From Planctomycetia bacterium (lineage in GTDB: Bacteria; Planctomycetota; Planctomycetia; Pirellulales; UBA1268): a stretch of 7,488 nucleotides of DNA. The position numbers were made by a program, and so were the translations under genes. The stretch covers positions 1-7,488 of the forward strand of contig RFPF01000144.1 of the NCBI GenBank assembly GCA_009926295.1. Reading direction: 5' to 3'. Each line of letters starts with the position of its first letter. Positions within the stretch are counted from its first letter, which is position 1. Below are positions 5,933 to 7,488 of this stretch, piece after piece. Below the pieces are notes generated by a model. It saw only the letters and a program-made list of their open reading frames with translations, did no database searches and was not told the origin of the DNA.

Positions 5933-7488
5933 TTAGCGGCGGCGGCGACGCAGGGCGACAGCAACGCCCGCAGCCCCGGCGGCGAGCATCGCGAGCGTGC
6001 CCGGCTCGGGCACGACGATCACCTGGGCGTTGATCGTGAGATCGCGGCGGGCGGAGGCACCAGAGAGAGCCTGGTCGGAGAAGGCGAGTGTGAACGTCTT
6101 GTTGAACGTGCCCTGGCCCGACGGTGTGAAGGTCATCGTGAACAGGCTGCTCGTGCCGCCCCCGATAAGGTTGCTGAAGGTGGAGAGGCCCGACGCGAAG
6201 CCGTTGCCGTCGGCCGTGACGCCCGTGAAGGCGAGGCCCGCGGTGAGCCCTGCGCCATACGTCTGGCTGGCGAGATTCAGCAGGCTGTAGGTGAAGCTCT
6301 GCACGCCGGCCGACTCGTCGATCGACCCGAAGCTGATGTTCAGCGTGTCCTGCGTGTAGGCGTTGGTGATGCCCGTCGCCTGGAAGCCCGGGAGAGCATG
6401 GTCGAGGACGGTCACGGCGACCGTGCCCGTGGCCGTGGTCGCGCCGAAGGCGGTCGGGGCGTTCACGGTGAACGTGCCCTGCTGGTTGGTGCCGATGCTC
6501 GTGCCGGTGAACAGGAGTCCGGAGATCGCCGGGCTCGAACCGCCGGCTGTGGCCGTGCCGTTCGAGGTGCCCGCCAGATTCGCGGAGAGCGAGCCCGACG
6601 AGAAGCCGAGATCCGCACCGCCGGAGAGGGCGGTGTTGGCCACGGTGTAGGTGAAGGCCGCCGAGCCGCCCGTGATGATCGCCGTGGCGGGATTCGTGAC
6701 CGAAACGGCCCCGAGCACCGCCCGCTGCTGGTAGTCGATCGAGGTGCTCGTCGTGAGCACTTGGTAGGCCGCGCTCGTGCCCGTGATGCTCGCAAACGAG
6801 CCGGCGATCGACTGGGCGCTCGCCAGCCGGTAGTAGCCGGCAGAGGTGCCGCTGCCGCCGAGGTCGAGCGTGCCGTTGGTCAGCGTCATGGTGCCGGTCG
6901 AGGCGGTGAGCTGGGCCGTGGCGCCGGTATTGCTGGCGGTCATCCGCAGCGTGCCGCCGCCGCCGCCGAACGCCAGGCCACCGATCGCGTTGGAATTGGA
7001 CCCGAGCGACAGAGTGCCTGTCGTGGTGGCGTTGCCGAGCGTCACGACCGAGTTCGACGGGATCGCGTTGTTGATGCCGACGATCAGGTTACTCGACTGG
7101 TTCACGAACGTGGGGCCGTTGTAGGTGTTGGCGGAGGAGAGCGTCACCGTGGACGTGCCGTCCACGAGCAGGTCGCTGTTGGCATTCGTGCCCACGATCT
7201 GGCCGGTGACGTTGAACTGGCCGCCCGTGAGCCGCAGCACGGTGCCGTTCTTCGAGAGCGTGCCGGAGAGGGTGAGCAAGCCGCCGCCGGCGTTGGTCAC
7301 CGTGCCGGTGCCGCTCGTGACGGTGATGTTGCGATCGAGCGAGCCAACGCCGCCGGAATACCGCAGGTTCGCGCCACCCGCGATGCTCACGCCGGACGAG
7401 TTTCTCAGGGCGTTGATCGTGCTGAATTCAAGGATGCCGGCGTTCACCGTCGTGGCTGCGGTGTAGGAGTTGGAGCCGGAGAGCACGA
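5933..7488 (-). CDS. PEP-CTERM surface protein with autotransporter-associated beta-strand repeats (3' part, N-terminus outside window)
   Basis: The frame is open from the window edge to TAA 5935-5933, about 517 residues, so the true start lies beyond 7488; the GTG at 7486 is an internal valine. The sequence is very rich in Gly, Thr, Ser, Ala, Asn and poor in Cys, as in secreted beta-helix proteins. LSGSNSYTAATTVNAGILE (2-20) and VTLSSANTYNGPTFV (114-128) match autotransporter-associated beta-strand repeats. Residues of about 258-365 and 366-490 look like two beta-sandwich modules; each holds a GTF segment (337-339, 459-461). The end is a PEP-CTERM anchor: VPEPGT (492-497), a hydrophobic helix LAMLAAGAAGVAVAL, then five arginines at the C-terminus. 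This signal is recognised by an exosortase/archaeosortase-type system, so the protein is probably exported, processed and linked to the envelope. No catalytic motif is visible. It ends 81 bp before the preferred start of the double sulfatase. Confidence 0.9.
   Translation of the reverse strand, partial: VLSGSNSYTAATTVNAGILEFSTINALRNSSGVSIAGGANLRYSGGVGSLDRNITVTSGTGTVTNAGGGLLTLSGTLSKNGTVLRLTGGQFNVTGQIVGTNANSDLLVDGTSTVTLSSANTYNGPTFVNQSSNLIVGINNAIPSNSVVTLGNATTTGTLSLGSNSNAIGGLAFGGGGGTLRMTASNTGATAQLTASTGTMTLTNGTLDLGGSGTSAGYYRLASAQSIAGSFASITGTSAAYQVLTTSTSIDYQQRAVLGAVSVTNPATAIITGGSAAFTYTVANTALSGGADLGFSSGSLSANLAGTSNGTATAGGSSPAISGLLFTGTSIGTNQQGTFTVNAPTAFGATTATGTVAVTVLDHALPGFQATGITNAYTQDTLNISFGSIDESAGVQSFTYSLLNLASQTYGAGLTAGLAFTGVTADGNGFASGLSTFSNLIGGGTSSLFTMTFTPSGQGTFNKTFTLAFSDQALSGASARRDLTINAQVIVVPEPGTLAMLAAGAAGVAVALRRRRR

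Noticed and set aside
6951..6968. Five ccg triplets in a row inside the PEP-CTERM gene
   Set aside because: They simply encode a five-glycine run in a glycine-rich protein; too short to call a functional repeat.
7484..7486. GTG at 7486 as the start of the PEP-CTERM protein
   Set aside because: The following residues are the middle of a beta-strand repeat and no signal peptide follows, so this valine is internal and the gene continues past the window edge.

Overview
The window is GC-rich DNA in which every supported gene lies on the minus strand, so transcription runs from high to low coordinates. Secreted type I sulfatases, a PEP-CTERM-sorted surface protein with autotransporter-associated beta-strand repeats, and a cyclically permuted sialate-mutarotase homologue together suggest a planctomycete, probably of the Pirellulales type. 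That taxonomic call is an inference from gene content and was not tested by a search.

Layout in transcription order. (1) 7488-5933: the 3' part of a long, repetitive, secreted protein rich in Gly, Thr, Ser and Ala, ending in a PEP-CTERM anchor. (2) 5932-5852: a short leader with no convincing terminator. It carries a 24-bp dyad that touches the ribosome binding site of the next gene. (3) 5851-2879: a secreted protein of about 990 residues made of two complete, different sulfatases fused head to tail. (4) 2874-1354: a third secreted sulfatase, with the formylglycine motif CSATR, translationally coupled to gene 3. (5) 1319-408: a cytoplasmic Schiff-base aldolase that closely matches the N-acetylneuraminate lyase subgroup. 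(6) 411 to beyond position 1: the N-terminal 137 residues of a secreted kelch protein of the cyclically permuted NanM (YjhT) mutarotase family, overlapping gene 5 by ATGA.

Genes 3 to 6 are spaced by 4 bp, 34 bp and a 4-bp overlap, so they look like one operon. A reading that fits is a catabolic unit for a sulfated, sialic-acid-containing glycan. The three sulfatase sites would remove sulfate outside the cytoplasm, the mutarotase would equilibrate released sialic acid anomers, and after uptake by a transporter not seen here the lyase would cleave sialic acid to N-acylmannosamine and pyruvate. The substrate is an inference. The enzyme families are well supported by sequence motifs. No RNA gene, CRISPR array, insertion sequence or integrase was seen.
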